From the NCBI RefSeq assembly GCF_017873245.1, contig NZ_JAGGJY010000013.1, positions 1 to 64,000 of the forward strand: a DNA stretch of 64,000 nucleotides, in the 5' to 3' direction. This document shows positions 55,353-64,000 of the stretch, in pieces. Numbering within the stretch: the stretch's first letter is position 1; every line of letters begins with the position of its first letter. The translations under genes were made by a program, and so were the position numbers. The notes beneath the pieces are model-generated. The model saw only the letters and a list, made by a program, of their open reading frames with translations, was not told where the DNA came from and searched no databases. The stretch is from Clostridium tertium (GTDB lineage Bacteria; Bacillota; Clostridia; Clostridiales; Clostridiaceae).

Positions 55353-57347
55353 TTACATTTTAAATTTCTTGATTAAATTATTTAATATTTCTGAGTAATC
55401 TTTTAATGTTTCTGCTTCTCCAGCCATCTCCTGCAACCCAGATGACTGCTCTTCTGAAGCAGCACTCACTTCTTCTGTAATTGCTGCTGTTTCCTGTGAC
55501 ACAGCAGCTACCTCTGAAATTTTATAAACCACAGTATCCTTACTTTGTGTTATCTTATCTAAAGAATAAGTAACCTCTTTTATATTTTCTTCTAATTCAT
55601 TTATATTATTATCTATTACTCCAAATTTCTCTTTTGTTTTTAATAAACTCGCTTGAGTATCATCGTTTAATTTTCTAGTTGTTACTGTGTCTTCATAAAT
55701 CTCTTTTATATTTCCTTTTATTTCTCCTATAACACTATTTATTTCTGTAGCTGACTTTGCTGATTCTTCTGCAAGCTTTCTTACTTCTTCAGCTACAACA
55801 GCAAATCCTCTCCCAACTTCACCAGCCCTTGCAGCCTCTATGCTTGCATTTAATGCCAAAAGGTTTGTTTGTTCAGTAATTGACTTAATTGCATCAATTA
55901 TAATTCCAATTTCTTCAGATTTAGTTGATAGCATATCAACCTTTAAAGCCATATTCTCACTTGCTTCTTTATTTTTTTCATATATCTCACTTAAATTTTC
56001 TATTGCAACTATTCCTTCAGTAGAAGATATTTTAACTTCCTTTGAAGTATTTAGCATCCTATCTGAGCTTTCTATTGACCTATTTACTTCATCCTCTAAT
56101 TCTCCAACTACTCTTACACCTTCATCTAATTGGGCTGCTTGATTTGTAGCCCCCTCTGCTATTTGTTGAACAGATTTTGCTACTTCTTCTCCTACATTAC
56201 TTGATTCTGAAATAATACCAAATAAAGTTTCAGAGCCACAATTTACTTTTTCCGATGCTTCCTTCACTCCAGATAATAATACTCCCATATCCTCTATTAG
56301 AGTATTTAATCCATTAATCATTGAATCTATTTCCTTATTATAATGGATCTTACTTTCTACCTTTTCTGTAAAATCTCCATTTTTTATCTTATTTAATACA
56401 TCTACAACTTGTCTTATTGGTTTAGTTAATTTACCTGTATATATTTTTGAAGATATAATTACAAGTATTACAATAGATATAAATACTATTATTGATAATA
56501 TAAGATCCTCCACATATGATTTTATAAGCTCACTAACTGGAATAAAAGCAGCCATATTTAATCCGCTCTCACTTTCTATAGATCTATAGCTTAGATAAGT
56601 TATTCCATCCAATTTCAAATATTCACTAGTGTTATTTTCAATATTAACTACCTTTTCTATCCAAGGAATATCCTTGGCATTTTTTCCAATTAAGCTAGAA
56701 TCATTATTTGCAATAATAGTTCCATCCTTACTAAATATAGTCGTAAATGCTCCTTCTCCTAAATCGATATTTCTAACTATCTCAGATAATTTTTCTAAAT
56801 TTTTATCTATTGCTATTACTCCTTGGAGTTCTCCTATATCATTAAATACAGCCCTAGAATAAGTAACTACAATCCTCTTATTAAGTGCATCTTCGTAAGG
56901 CTCTGACATTATAACTTCTGATGGGTTATTTACAGCTTTTTTGTACCATTCTCTATTTCTCGGATCATAATCACTTCCCATATCTTCATAAGGGGATAAT
57001 AAAAACTTTCCATCCTCACTTCCAATATATGCTGAAACAACATCATCATTTACTTTAGTATAATTTTGTAAAGTTTTTTCAAACCATAATGCTTCATTAT
57101 TTTTATTTTCTTTTATTCCTTTAGCATTAGCATCTAATGCTAAATAATCAACATCTCTATCACTATTTAAATGAATATTTACTAATTCCTCATTTAATAA
57201 ATTAATACTACTTTTAATTGCTGAATCTGTAAATTCATTAATACTTTTATTAAGTGAATAAAAATTTGCTATAAAAATTACTATTATTGGTATTATTGAT
57301 GTGAAAATTAAAAGTTGAATTATTTCCTTCTTTATTGTCTTTTTCAT
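55353..57347 (-). CDS. Methyl-accepting chemotaxis protein (dCache sensor)
   Basis: 664 residues from ATG 57347. TM1 about 10-31. Extracytoplasmic double-Cache domain (about 35-275) with the amino-acid-sensor-like region [15 protein letters not shown] and [19 protein letters not shown]2 about 278-298, HAMP, methylation helices, signalling tip [21 protein letters not shown]. Start alternative: GTG 57371. The Cache motif suggests small-molecule ligands such as amino acids, but the ligand is unproven. Confidence 0.92.
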   Translation of the reverse strand: MKKTIKKEIIQLLIFTSIIPIIVIFIANFYSLNKSINEFTDSAIKSSINLLNEELVNIHLNSDRDVDYLALDANAKGIKENKNNEALWFEKTLQNYTKVNDDVVSAYIGSEDGKFLLSPYEDMGSDYDPRNREWYKKAVNNPSEVIMSEPYEDALNKRIVVTYSRAVFNDIGELQGVIAIDKNLEKLSEIVRNIDLGEGAFTTIFSKDGTIIANNDSSLIGKNAKDIPWIEKVVNIENNTSEYLKLDGITYLSYRSIESESGLNMAAFIPVSELIKSYVEDLILSIIVFISIVILVIISSKIYTGKLTKPIRQVVDVLNKIKNGDFTEKVESKIHYNKEIDSMINGLNTLIEDMGVLLSGVKEASEKVNCGSETLFGIISESSNVGEEVAKSVQQIAEGATNQAAQLDEGVRVVGELEDEVNRSIESSDRMLNTSKEVKISSTEGIVAIENLSEIYEKNKEASENMALKVDMLSTKSEEIGIIIDAIKSITEQTNLLALNASIEAARAGEVGRGFAVVAEEVRKLAEESAKSATEINSVIGEIKGNIKEIYEDTVTTRKLNDDTQASLLKTKEKFGVIDNNINELEENIKEVTYSLDKITQSKDTVVYKISEVAAVSQETAAITEEVSAASEEQSSGLQEMAGEAETLKDYSEILNNLIKKFKM

Positions 57348-57497
57348 ATTCCTTTTATCCCCCTTATACACAAACTTTATTTTATTCTATATAATTAAGT
57401 TATCGTATTTTTTTATTCTAAATTTAGATAAAAGATGATAAATTTTATCATTTAATATATGTATTTTATTTGCATTTTTAAATCTATTTTAAAAATA

Positions 57498-57533
57498 AGG
57501 AAAACTACTATCAAATTTTTGATAGTAGTTTTC
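57498..57533 (-). terminator. Terminator after amino-acid ABC operon
   Basis: AAAACTACTATCAAA (57501-57515) pairs with its complement ending 57532; minus-strand continuation TTATTTTT. Overlaps the ATPase stop. Confidence 0.75.
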
Positions 57534-57534
57534 T

Positions 57535-58275
57535 TTAGATATTATTTAACGTACGTTTTAAAAATTCACGTGTGCGTTCTTTTACTGGATTATTAAATAT
57601 TTGCTCTGGAGTTCCTTCTTCTTCAATAATACCATTGTTCATAAACACTACACGATCAGATACTTCTTTTGCAAATCCCATCTCATGTGTTACAACTAAC
57701 ATTGTAAGACCAGTTTCAGCAAGCTCTTTCATAACTTTAAGAACTTCTCCTACCATTTCTGGATCAAGAGCTGATGTTGGCTCATCAAAAAGAATAACAT
57801 CCGGTTCCATCGATAAAGCCCTTGCTATAGCAACACGTTGTTTCTGACCACCTGATAATTGTTTAGGCTTAGCATTAATAAAATTTCCCATTCCGACAAC
57901 ATCTAAATATTTCATAGCAACTTTTTCGGCTTCTTCTTTTGATCTATTTAGGACTTTCATTTGTCCAACTACACAGTTACTTAATACATTATGATTATTA
58001 AATAAATTAAACTGCTGAAAAACCATTCCTAGCTTAGTTCTATATTTATATATATTGTGATTATCATCTAAAATATTTTCTCCATTATATATTATTTCAC
58101 CACCAGTTGGTTTCTCTAAAATATTAATACAACGTAATAATGTTGATTTTCCTGATCCAGAAGAACCTATTATACAAACAACTTCTCCTTTATCTACTGA
58201 AAAGTTAATATCCTTTAATACTTCGTGAGATCCAAAAGATTTATTTAAATGCTTTATATCAATTACTTTTTTCAT
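57535..58275 (-). CDS. Amino-acid ABC importer ATPase (probably lysine)
   Basis: 246 residues of the GlnQ/polar-amino-acid ATPase family. Walker [11 protein letters not shown]-loop FQQFNLF, signature LSGGQKQR, Walker B VILFDEP, H-loop VTHE. Third gene of the binding protein-permease-ATPase operon; 13 bases after the permease. Lysine specificity is inferred from the lysine riboswitch upstream. GGAGG precedes the ATG. Confidence 0.92.
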   Translation of the reverse strand: MKKVIDIKHLNKSFGSHEVLKDINFSVDKGEVVCIIGSSGSGKSTLLRCINILEKPTGGEIIYNGENILDDNHNIYKYRTKLGMVFQQFNLFNNHNVLSNCVVGQMKVLNRSKEEAEKVAMKYLDVVGMGNFINAKPKQLSGGQKQRVAIARALSMEPDVILFDEPTSALDPEMVGEVLKVMKELAETGLTMLVVTHEMGFAKEVSDRVVFMNNGIIEEEGTPEQIFNNPVKERTREFLKRTLNNI

Positions 58276-58288
58276 AACTTTTCCTCCA

Positions 58289-59065
58289 TTACGCCACTAC
58301 ATTGTCTTTTGATTTACGCAACATATCTTCAGGTCTTTCTACTTGCATTTGATTTCCTGCCATAATATAATTATCTGGCCCATCTAGCTTTCTTTCTATT
58401 GCTCTTAATATTCTAGTTACTGTATAAGTCATTATGAAATAAATAAAACATGCAACAAAGAAAGATTCAAAATATCTGAAGTTATTTCCCGCAATTGATT
58501 TAGTTTGGAAAAATAACTCAGAAACAGAAATTACATTAAGAACTGATGTATCTTTAATATTAATTACAAATTCATTGCCTGTTGCTGGTAAAATGTTACG
58601 AATTACTTGTGGTAATACTACATTAATCATCGTTTGAGAATGAGTCATTCCAATAGCTTGAGCTGCTTCAAATTGTCCCTTATCTACTGATACTATACCA
58701 CCTCTTACTATTTCTGACATATATGCACCTGTATTAATAGATACTATAAATAATGCTGCTACTATTTTATTTATATCTATTCCTAAAAATTGTGCAGACC
58801 CATAATAAATTACCATAGCTTGTACAATCATAGGCGTTCCTCTAAAGAATTCTATATAAATAGAAAGAATTATATTTATTATTTTAAGAAATACTTTCTT
58901 TATACCCCTCTCTGGAACAGGAATTGTTCTTATAACACCAACTAATAAACCTATTAAAGTTCCTATCAAGGTTCCTATTATGGAAATTAAAAGTGTCATA
59001 CCTGCCCCTCGTAAGAACATCGGTAAATTATCTTGAAGTATTTTTATTATCCATTCAATACTCAT
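58289..59065 (-). CDS. Amino-acid ABC importer permease (probably lysine)
   Basis: 258 residues, HisM/GlnP-type permease with about five membrane spans and the EAA-like loop [21 protein letters not shown] contacting the ATPase. Downstream of the binding protein by 75 bases. AGGAGG precedes the ATG. Confidence 0.92.
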   Translation of the reverse strand: MSIEWIIKILQDNLPMFLRGAGMTLLISIIGTLIGTLIGLLVGVIRTIPVPERGIKKVFLKIINIILSIYIEFFRGTPMIVQAMVIYYGSAQFLGIDINKIVAALFIVSINTGAYMSEIVRGGIVSVDKGQFEAAQAIGMTHSQTMINVVLPQVIRNILPATGNEFVINIKDTSVLNVISVSELFFQTKSIAGNNFRYFESFFVACFIYFIMTYTVTRILRAIERKLDGPDNYIMAGNQMQVERPEDMLRKSKDNVVA

Positions 59066-59140
59066 TTCAATCCTCCTAAAATAAAAGCAAGTTGTAAGTT
59101 TAGAATGGGTTATTATATTTTATAACCCATTCTATAAAAT

Positions 59141-59965
59141 TTATTGAGCTGCTGGTTGATTCTTAACAGCTTCTGCCATTATATTCACTTGCTCTTCTTC
59201 TGATATTCCTGATAAAATTTCATTTATTTTTTCAGTTAAATCACTGTTTTTATTAATTCCCACTGCTGTTTGTGTATCCTCTGGATTTGTAACAAATCCA
59301 TTTTCAAGTTCAATCATTTTGAAGTTTGAATTTGCAGCTTGAGCACTTGTAGCATCTGGCTTTTCTGATACATATGCATCAATTACTCCTGATTCAAGTG
59401 CAACTCTCATTGCTGGAAAGTTATCCATAGCTTCTTGTTTCTTTACGCCTTCAATTTGATCTATTACTGAATAATGGAATGTATTTAATTGAGCAGTAAC
59501 TTTCGCTCCATTAAAATCTGCTAGACTTTTAGCATTTGTATATTTCCCATTGTTTTTAACTACCATAACTAATTGTGATTGATAATAGTTATTTGAAAAA
59601 TCAATTGTTTCCTTACGATCTTCTGTAGGAGACATCCCTGCAATAATTGCATCTATTTTTCCTGAAGTTAATGCAGGCACCAGTCCGTCCCACTCAGTTT
59701 TAACAATTACTAATTCTTTGCCTAGCCCTTCTGCTATTTTCTTTGCAATTTCAACATCATATCCACCTGCGTACTCTGAACTTCCTTCTATTTTTACTGC
59801 TCCATTTGAATCATCCATTTGTGTCCAATTAAATGGCGGATACCCAGCTTCCATGCCTACCCTAAATACATTTTCATTTTTTGCTGACTTTCCTGAGCCA
59901 CAACCTGTTAGTATTAGTATTGCTACTAATGATAGTGAAATTAATAGTGATAATTTTTTCTTCAT
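59141..59965 (-). CDS. Amino-acid ABC solute-binding lipoprotein (probably lysine)
   Basis: 274 residues. Signal peptide and lipobox ILTGCGSG (modified Cys near 22), then a family 3 solute-binding fold: FRVGMEAGYPPFNW, AGGYDVEIAKKIAE, SGKIDAIIAGMSPTEDRK. First gene after the lysine riboswitch and terminators. AAGGAG precedes the ATG. Confidence 0.92.
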   Translation of the reverse strand: MKKKLSLLISLSLVAILILTGCGSGKSAKNENVFRVGMEAGYPPFNWTQMDDSNGAVKIEGSSEYAGGYDVEIAKKIAEGLGKELVIVKTEWDGLVPALTSGKIDAIIAGMSPTEDRKETIDFSNNYYQSQLVMVVKNNGKYTNAKSLADFNGAKVTAQLNTFHYSVIDQIEGVKKQEAMDNFPAMRVALESGVIDAYVSEKPDATSAQAANSNFKMIELENGFVTNPEDTQTAVGINKNSDLTEKINEILSGISEEEQVNIMAEAVKNQPAAQ

Positions 59966-59992
59966 ATTGAATCCTCTCCTTTTTTATAATAA

Positions 59993-60296
59993 AAAAACCA
60001 ACCCTTAATTCTTGGGTTGGTGCTATCTTAAATATTCAGATAAGATTCTATAAAAAATACCTGAGCAAAGCTCAGGTCCAATCTTACAGATAACCTAATC
60101 CTCATCTTTCCCATTTGAGATAGCACAACTTAATAAACCGGGAAGTTTATTAAGACAGTCCTGCAACTCTTAATTGCAGACCCAGCAAGTAATACTGAGA
60201 AATATTACAAGCTTCGGCAAAATTTCCTTCTCAATAGTTTCATCACCTTCTCAAGCTCCACTAAAGACTGTTAAATTTTGCGCCTCTACCCCACAT
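59993..60296 (-). promoter_or_regulatory. Lysine riboswitch with two tandem terminators, upstream of the amino-acid ABC operon
   Basis: Minus strand aptamer about 60296-60115: TAGAGGCGC, GCCGAAGC, GCTGGGTCTGC paired to GCAGGACTGTC, then GTGCTATC, the lysine L-box core. Two hairpins with T-runs follow. The first is ACCTGAGC/GCTCAGGT (60077-60059) before ATTTTTT; the second is ACCAACCC/GGGTTGGT (60021-59997) before TTTTTTT. The aptamer 3' strand GTGCTATCT is complementary to AGATAGCAC just before the second hairpin, giving a candidate antiterminator. Confidence 0.82.
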
Positions 60297-60329
60297 ATAA
60301 AAGTGAGGCATTTATTAAATTTTAAATAT

Positions 60330-60358
60330 AGTTTATACCCTTTTCATATATCTGTCAA
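60330..60358 (-). promoter_or_regulatory. Promoter of the lysine-riboswitch ABC operon
   Basis: Minus strand TTGACA (60358-60353), 17-base spacer, TAAACT (60335-60330), about 35 bases before the aptamer. Confidence 0.65.
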
Positions 60359-60468
60359 TACATATATTAAATTACATTTCAAAATATTATAAAAACTAAT
60401 ACAAATAAACAGGATACAAAATGCTCTATAGTATTTGAATATATATAATCATCTACTATAAAATAGTT

Positions 60469-62079
60469 TTATTTTTTGATTATATTCCCATTTTTATTGT
60501 CTAGTATTAACTCATTATCCATAGATAACTTTCCATTAATTATCACATATTTTATTCCTTTAGGACTCTTAGATTTAATAATATAGTCTTCATACCCAAC
60601 TATATTATTAAAATCAAATATAGTTATATCTGCATTTTTCCCTTCTCTTAACACTCCTATCTGTTTTAATCCTAAGGTTTTTGCTGGTAATAAGGTGCAC
60701 TTATAAATTCCTTCTTCTAAAGTTAGCGCTTTTTTACCTCTAACATATTTACTTATAAATAATGGATAGTTTCCATATAATCTAGGATGTGGGTCTCCAG
60801 CGGGAATACTATCTGAACCAATCATTCCAAGAGGATGTTTTATAAGCTTTATGGTATCCTCTTCTGAAAAAATATTTAATGTTACTATTCCAACCCCGCC
60901 TTCTTCAGATATAAGTAACTTAGCAATAAAATTAACTGGATGAATATTTTGTTCTCTTGCTAACTCTTCAACTGTTCTACCCATATACTTCAAGTTTTCT
61001 TCTTTATTTAATGATGTTATTAGTATTCCATCCCAAGTAGCAATAGCACTATAATTATCCCATCCCTCATAATTAGTATCTAAATCTTCAAGTTCCTTCT
61101 TTATATTTTCTATAACTTCATTGTCCTTAAGCATATCTAACATGGCTTCATTTCCTTTTTCAGTTATCCATGGTGGTAGAAGCTGAGTCATTAAAGTACT
61201 TCCTGAAGTATAAAGATGCTCATCAAAAGTAATATTAATTCCATCTTTTATGGCATTATCAACTAAATTAATTAATTTATCTGCAATACATCCAAGCTCC
61301 TTTGAATCATAAGACCTCATATGAGATATATGAATCTTTACCCCTGAAACCTTAGATACATCAATTACTTCATTTATAGCTTTTATTATGTTTCTATCAT
61401 GATTTCTTACATGAACCATAACTATACCATTGTATTTTTCAATAACCTTACATAACTCTATTAATTCCTCTCTCCCACTATAAATTCCGGGCATATATTG
61501 AAGGCCCAAAGACATGCCTATAACCCCTTGCTTCATTGCATCTTCAATTAAGACACACATTTCTTTAATTTCATAATTTGAAGCTTCTGAAGGATTAAAT
61601 CCCATTACTTTAGCCCTAATTGCTCCATGCGATATAAGTACTGCATAATTATTTTTTATCCCTTTTCCACTTATCTTTTTAAAATAATCATTAACATCCC
61701 TAAAATCAAATTTTATATTAGGACATCCTACAACTCCTTTTATATAATTTTTCCAAAGCTTACTTTCATCTTCTATACAAGGTATAACACCTAATCCACA
61801 TTGTCCTACTAATTCCGTAGTAACACCTTGCCTTATTTTAAGACTTTGCATATCTTTATCCATAAAAGGAATTAAATCATTATGACTATGAACATCTATA
61901 AATCCTGGTGAAACTACAAGTCCATCTGCATCTATAATCTTCTTGGAATCATCATTTATATTGCTTTGAATTTTAACTATTTTTCCGTCTCTAATTCCTA
62001 AGTCCATAATATAAGCGGGATTTCCTGTTCCATCTACTATTAATCCATTTTTTATTAAGATATCTAACACTTTTAACAT
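60469..62079 (-). CDS. D-aminoacylase / N-acyl-D-amino-acid deacylase family hydrolase
   Basis: 536 residues of the amidohydrolase superfamily. The metal-site pattern of D-aminoacylases is visible: H64 and H66 in DVHSHND, C94 in GQCGLG, H223 and H253 (MVHVRNHD, ISHMRSYD), and D423 in GSDS. It would remove acyl groups from N-acyl-D-amino acids, but the family also includes dihydroorotase-like and dipeptidase members, so the exact substrate is uncertain. Start: ATG 62079 sits against GGGGAG; GTG at 62070 is better spaced. Confidence 0.85.
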   Translation of the reverse strand: MLKVLDILIKNGLIVDGTGNPAYIMDLGIRDGKIVKIQSNINDDSKKIIDADGLVVSPGFIDVHSHNDLIPFMDKDMQSLKIRQGVTTELVGQCGLGVIPCIEDESKLWKNYIKGVVGCPNIKFDFRDVNDYFKKISGKGIKNNYAVLISHGAIRAKVMGFNPSEASNYEIKEMCVLIEDAMKQGVIGMSLGLQYMPGIYSGREELIELCKVIEKYNGIVMVHVRNHDRNIIKAINEVIDVSKVSGVKIHISHMRSYDSKELGCIADKLINLVDNAIKDGINITFDEHLYTSGSTLMTQLLPPWITEKGNEAMLDMLKDNEVIENIKKELEDLDTNYEGWDNYSAIATWDGILITSLNKEENLKYMGRTVEELAREQNIHPVNFIAKLLISEEGGVGIVTLNIFSEEDTIKLIKHPLGMIGSDSIPAGDPHPRLYGNYPLFISKYVRGKKALTLEEGIYKCTLLPAKTLGLKQIGVLREGKNADITIFDFNNIVGYEDYIIKSKSPKGIKYVIINGKLSMDNELILDNKNGNIIKK

Positions 62080-62324
62080 CTCCCCTAATAAATTCTCAAT
62101 ATCTTTTTTATAAATCTCCTTATATTATAGTCCTTTATTTTTAATTCTTCATTTTATTAATTATCTATATTTACCCATAAATTGGCTAACTTCCCCTTAT
62201 TATTGATATAGGCATGAAATAGTAGATGTTTTTACAAATTTACAAAAAATATTTCATTTTAAAGTTTAAAATATATTTTTTTATAGATACTATGTAATGA
62301 TAATTAAATTAATGGAGGTTTTTT

Positions 62325-62534
62325 ATGTCTAAATATACTGGAACAGTAAAGTGGTATAGCATGGAAAAAGGATATGGTTTCATTTCATGTAATGAAGGAA
62401 ATGATGTTTTCGTTCATCATTCTCAAATTAAAGAGAAAGGCCCTGAAAAAGATCTTCACGAAGGAGAGAACATAACTTTTGATATACAAGAAAATGAAAA
62501 AGGCCCTATGGCCGTAAATGTACAAAAATTATAA
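62325..62534 (+). CDS. Cold-shock protein (CspA family)
   Basis: 69 residues, single OB-fold cold-shock domain with RNP1 KGYGFI (15-20) and RNP2 VFVHH. RNA chaperone. GGAGG precedes the ATG; a long AT-rich 5' leader (about 60 bases) may matter for thermoregulation but no structure was assigned. Confidence 0.95.
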   Translation: MSKYTGTVKWYSMEKGYGFISCNEGNDVFVHHSQIKEKGPEKDLHEGENITFDIQENEKGPMAVNVQKL

Positions 62535-62537
62535 TTT

Positions 62538-62568
62538 ATAAAAAGCACCTCTTATGAGATGCTTTTTA
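62538..62568 (+). terminator. Terminator after cold-shock gene
   Basis: AAAAAGCA (62540-62547) pairs with TGCTTTTT (62560-62567) with a small imperfect inner stem. Confidence 0.75.
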
Positions 62569-62634
62569 TCTTTAAATCTTTTTGCTCATTATAAATATTG
62601 GCAACAAAAAATTACTACCGCCATCCCTTTAAAA

Positions 62635-63201
62635 TCATCTTCTAAAGCTAACTTTTCTCTTTCTAGATAAAATAGCAACTCCACCAAGTGCACCAACCGT
62701 TAATACTAACCCTAGCACAATAAATCCATTATATTTATTCTCGTTTACCTTAATATCATTTGAGGTATAAAGTTCGGCATCTTGAACATTATCTTCGCTA
62801 CTTGTTATTTTAAACTCAGCATCAGTATTACTATCTTCATTTGCTATTGGTATTGCTTGTTCCCCTTCAACAACATTAATCATATCTCTACCAAGAATAT
62901 TATATAGATGCTCAGCATTTTCTTCATTGTAAGGCTCTATTCTAACCTCAACAAAGTTACCAACTATGCTAGTACTTATTACATTAAAGCCTTTATCAAT
63001 AATTTCCTTACTATTGTTATTAAAAATAATCTCATCAATTTCTTCTTGCTTTTTAACTAAGTTTTCATCTACAACAGCGATTTGCATAATTTGATCTCCA
63101 GATTTATTATCTTCAGCTGTTTCAGCGAAAACCACATTTGATGATAATACTGTTATAACTATTCCCAAAATAATAGCCCTTATAATTTTAAATTTTTTCA
63201 T
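62635..63201 (-). CDS. Exported protein with C-terminal membrane anchor
   Basis: 188 residues. Signal peptide about 1-26 (ends VVFA-ET). Extracytoplasmic acidic region, then a C-terminal hydrophobic span (about 161-179) and positive tail KRKVSFRR. The layout is that of sortase substrates or C-anchored surface proteins, but no LPxTG-like motif is seen. Third gene of the sigma-DUF4367-surface protein operon. GGAGGCGGG precedes the ATG. Confidence 0.7.
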   Translation of the reverse strand: MKKFKIIRAIILGIVITVLSSNVVFAETAEDNKSGDQIMQIAVVDENLVKKQEEIDEIIFNNNSKEIIDKGFNVISTSIVGNFVEVRIEPYNEENAEHLYNILGRDMINVVEGEQAIPIANEDSNTDAEFKITSSEDNVQDAELYTSNDIKVNENKYNGFIVLGLVLTVGALGGVAILSRKRKVSFRR

Positions 63202-63222
63202 AAAAATCCCGCCTCCAATTTA

Positions 63223-63930
63223 TTATTTCATAGATCTTGCAATCTTAATTGCTTCTTCTTGTGTTATTAATCCTATAATTGAATATTGGACTTCATTTTT
63301 AAACCAATGTAAATCAGTATTAATGCTATCCTCATTTTCCATATCTATTGATGCATTTGACTTTAACAATCCTATACTTCCATTAATATCAACTTTCTCA
63401 TAATTATCAAATTCACTTTCTATTTGAGTCTTTTCTTGAATAATAATAAATGACTGATCCCCAGAAAAATAACTAATAACAATTTTAGATGCCTTTTCTT
63501 CCTCAAAACCTGAAGCGTTAATTTGTTCAAGCTTATAGTCTTGTGGAATATAAGTAGGTATAATAAAAGAGCTTCCAAAATCTATTTTTGCATCATCAAG
63601 TGTACCTATAGCCCACTTTTTCTCCTCCTTAGTACTTAGTATATTATTACCAAAACTCTCCAGAATTGACTCACTATGCTCACCGTTCATCATAATATTA
63701 TTCGTGAAACCTTCATCTTGATTTTCTTTATTTTCTAGCTTTAGAATATGATATATATTTATGATTCCAAGAATTAATATAAAGCATGCAGCTGGTATTA
63801 GTAATTTACTGATTGAAATATTCTTTTTATTTGCATATTTTATCAAAGTCTTTTGCTTAAGTTCTTCATTAACTTTTATATCTCTCATAATATCATCTGC
63901 TATATTTTTAAAGTCTTTTATCTTATTCAC
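63223..63930 (-). CDS. DUF4367 membrane protein, possible anti-sigma partner
   Basis: 235 residues. Cytoplasmic N terminus about 1-42, one membrane span (about 43-60), then an extracytoplasmic DUF4367-type domain (about 105-232). In clostridia such proteins commonly follow an ECF sigma gene and may sense envelope state. GTG start at 63930, nested eight bases into the sigma stop, with GGAGG upstream. Anti-sigma function is inference from position. Confidence 0.75.
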   Translation of the reverse strand: MNKIKDFKNIADDIMRDIKVNEELKQKTLIKYANKKNISISKLLIPAACFILILGIINIYHILKLENKENQDEGFTNNIMMNGEHSESILESFGNNILSTKEEKKWAIGTLDDAKIDFGSSFIIPTYIPQDYKLEQINASGFEEEKASKIVISYFSGDQSFIIIQEKTQIESEFDNYEKVDINGSIGLLKSNASIDMENEDSINTDLHWFKNEVQYSIIGLITQEEAIKIARSMK

Positions 63931-64000
63931 TTAAGTCAATCCTCCCTCCTAACCTGGTTTTAAGTATCTCTCTCGCTCTGTGTAGTCTACTTCTTACAGT
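63923..64000 (-). CDS. ECF sigma factor, 3' end (partial)
   Basis: The frame enters at the right edge and reads TVRSRLHRAREILKTRLGG-, ending RIDLSE. VRSRLHRAREIL is the end of sigma-70 region 4.2 (DNA-binding helix) of ECF sigma factors. It stops at 63923, overlapping the DUF4367 start, so the two are coupled. Most of the gene lies beyond the window. Confidence 0.75.
   Translation of the reverse strand, partial: TVRSRLHRAREILKTRLGGRIDLSE

Noticed and set aside
60115-60296. T-box leader for the amino-acid ABC operon
   Set aside because: No T-box (GGTGG core) sequence; the lysine L-box core motifs fit instead.

Overview
The window is a low-GC, AT-rich stretch of a Firmicutes chromosome. It is almost certainly Clostridium sensu stricto. 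The reasons are strong GGAGG ribosome binding sites, clostridial metabolic genes (pyruvate formate-lyase, rubrerythrin, an Etf-linked lactate dehydrogenase), lysine riboswitches, and a dense tRNA array beside an rRNA operon. Most genes lie on the minus strand. If genes follow the replication fork, the origin lies to the right of the window. No prophage, insertion sequence, CRISPR array or defence island was seen; this is mostly core and housekeeping chromosome.

Layout. 1-620: the 5' end and promoter-leader of a 16S rRNA gene (minus) and a divergent tRNA-Arg. 0.8-3.7 kb: pullulanase and CutC. 3.7-5.7 kb: twenty minus-strand tRNA genes built by tandem duplication, with two good promoters. 5.7-7.6 kb: phosphodiesterase, RdgB and RNase PH. 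7.6-15.4 kb: an unrecognised 522-residue protein, an orphan peptide-binding protein, a two-component system, a small thioredoxin and a secreted Mn/Fe superoxide dismutase. 15.9-22.7 kb: a shared sugar-importer ATPase, HelD, FtsH, signal peptidase and a DUF3006 protein. 22.8-25.2 kb: lysA under a lysine riboswitch and a TIM-barrel protein. 25.3-29.0 kb: a DUF1576 membrane protein, an amidase, a Nudix hydrolase and SfsA. 29.05-29.37 kb: a dense cluster of DnaA boxes far from any dnaA gene. 30-35 kb: DUF3892 and TerB-like proteins, then a kinase-regulator-chemoreceptor operon. 35.6-43 kb: rubrerythrin, the fructose operon (fruR-fruK-fruA) with a seven-unit operator array, a double BFD iron-sulfur protein and PflB. 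43-48.8 kb: a tocopherol-cyclase-like protein translationally coupled to a Rieske flavoprotein, then a DtxR-type regulator divergent from feoAB. 49.3-55.1 kb: EtfB-EtfA-lactate dehydrogenase, a lone MnmH-like rhodanese, a TetR regulator and a short-chain dehydrogenase. 55.3-64 kb: a Cache chemoreceptor, a lysine-riboswitch-controlled amino-acid ABC importer, a D-aminoacylase-family hydrolase, a cold-shock protein, and a cell-surface stress-type operon (ECF sigma factor tail, DUF4367 protein, exported membrane-anchored protein).

How the parts fit. Lysine supply is controlled twice by the same RNA class: synthesis (lysA) and import (the three-gene ABC system, whose substrate the riboswitch identifies as probably lysine). 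Redox and oxygen handling recurs: rubrerythrin, secreted SOD, thioredoxin, BFD, FeoAB with its DtxR-type regulator, and the Rieske flavoprotein. Carbon flow is represented by pullulanase, the sugar ABC ATPase, the fru operon, PflB and lactate oxidation through Etf.

No wholly new system is proven. The best leads are the ectopic DnaA-box cluster, the tandem terminators behind the second lysine riboswitch, the ten-base-pair-phased FruR operator array, the tocopherol-cyclase-like/Rieske pair, the kinase-regulator-chemoreceptor operon and the lone MnmH-type rhodanese.
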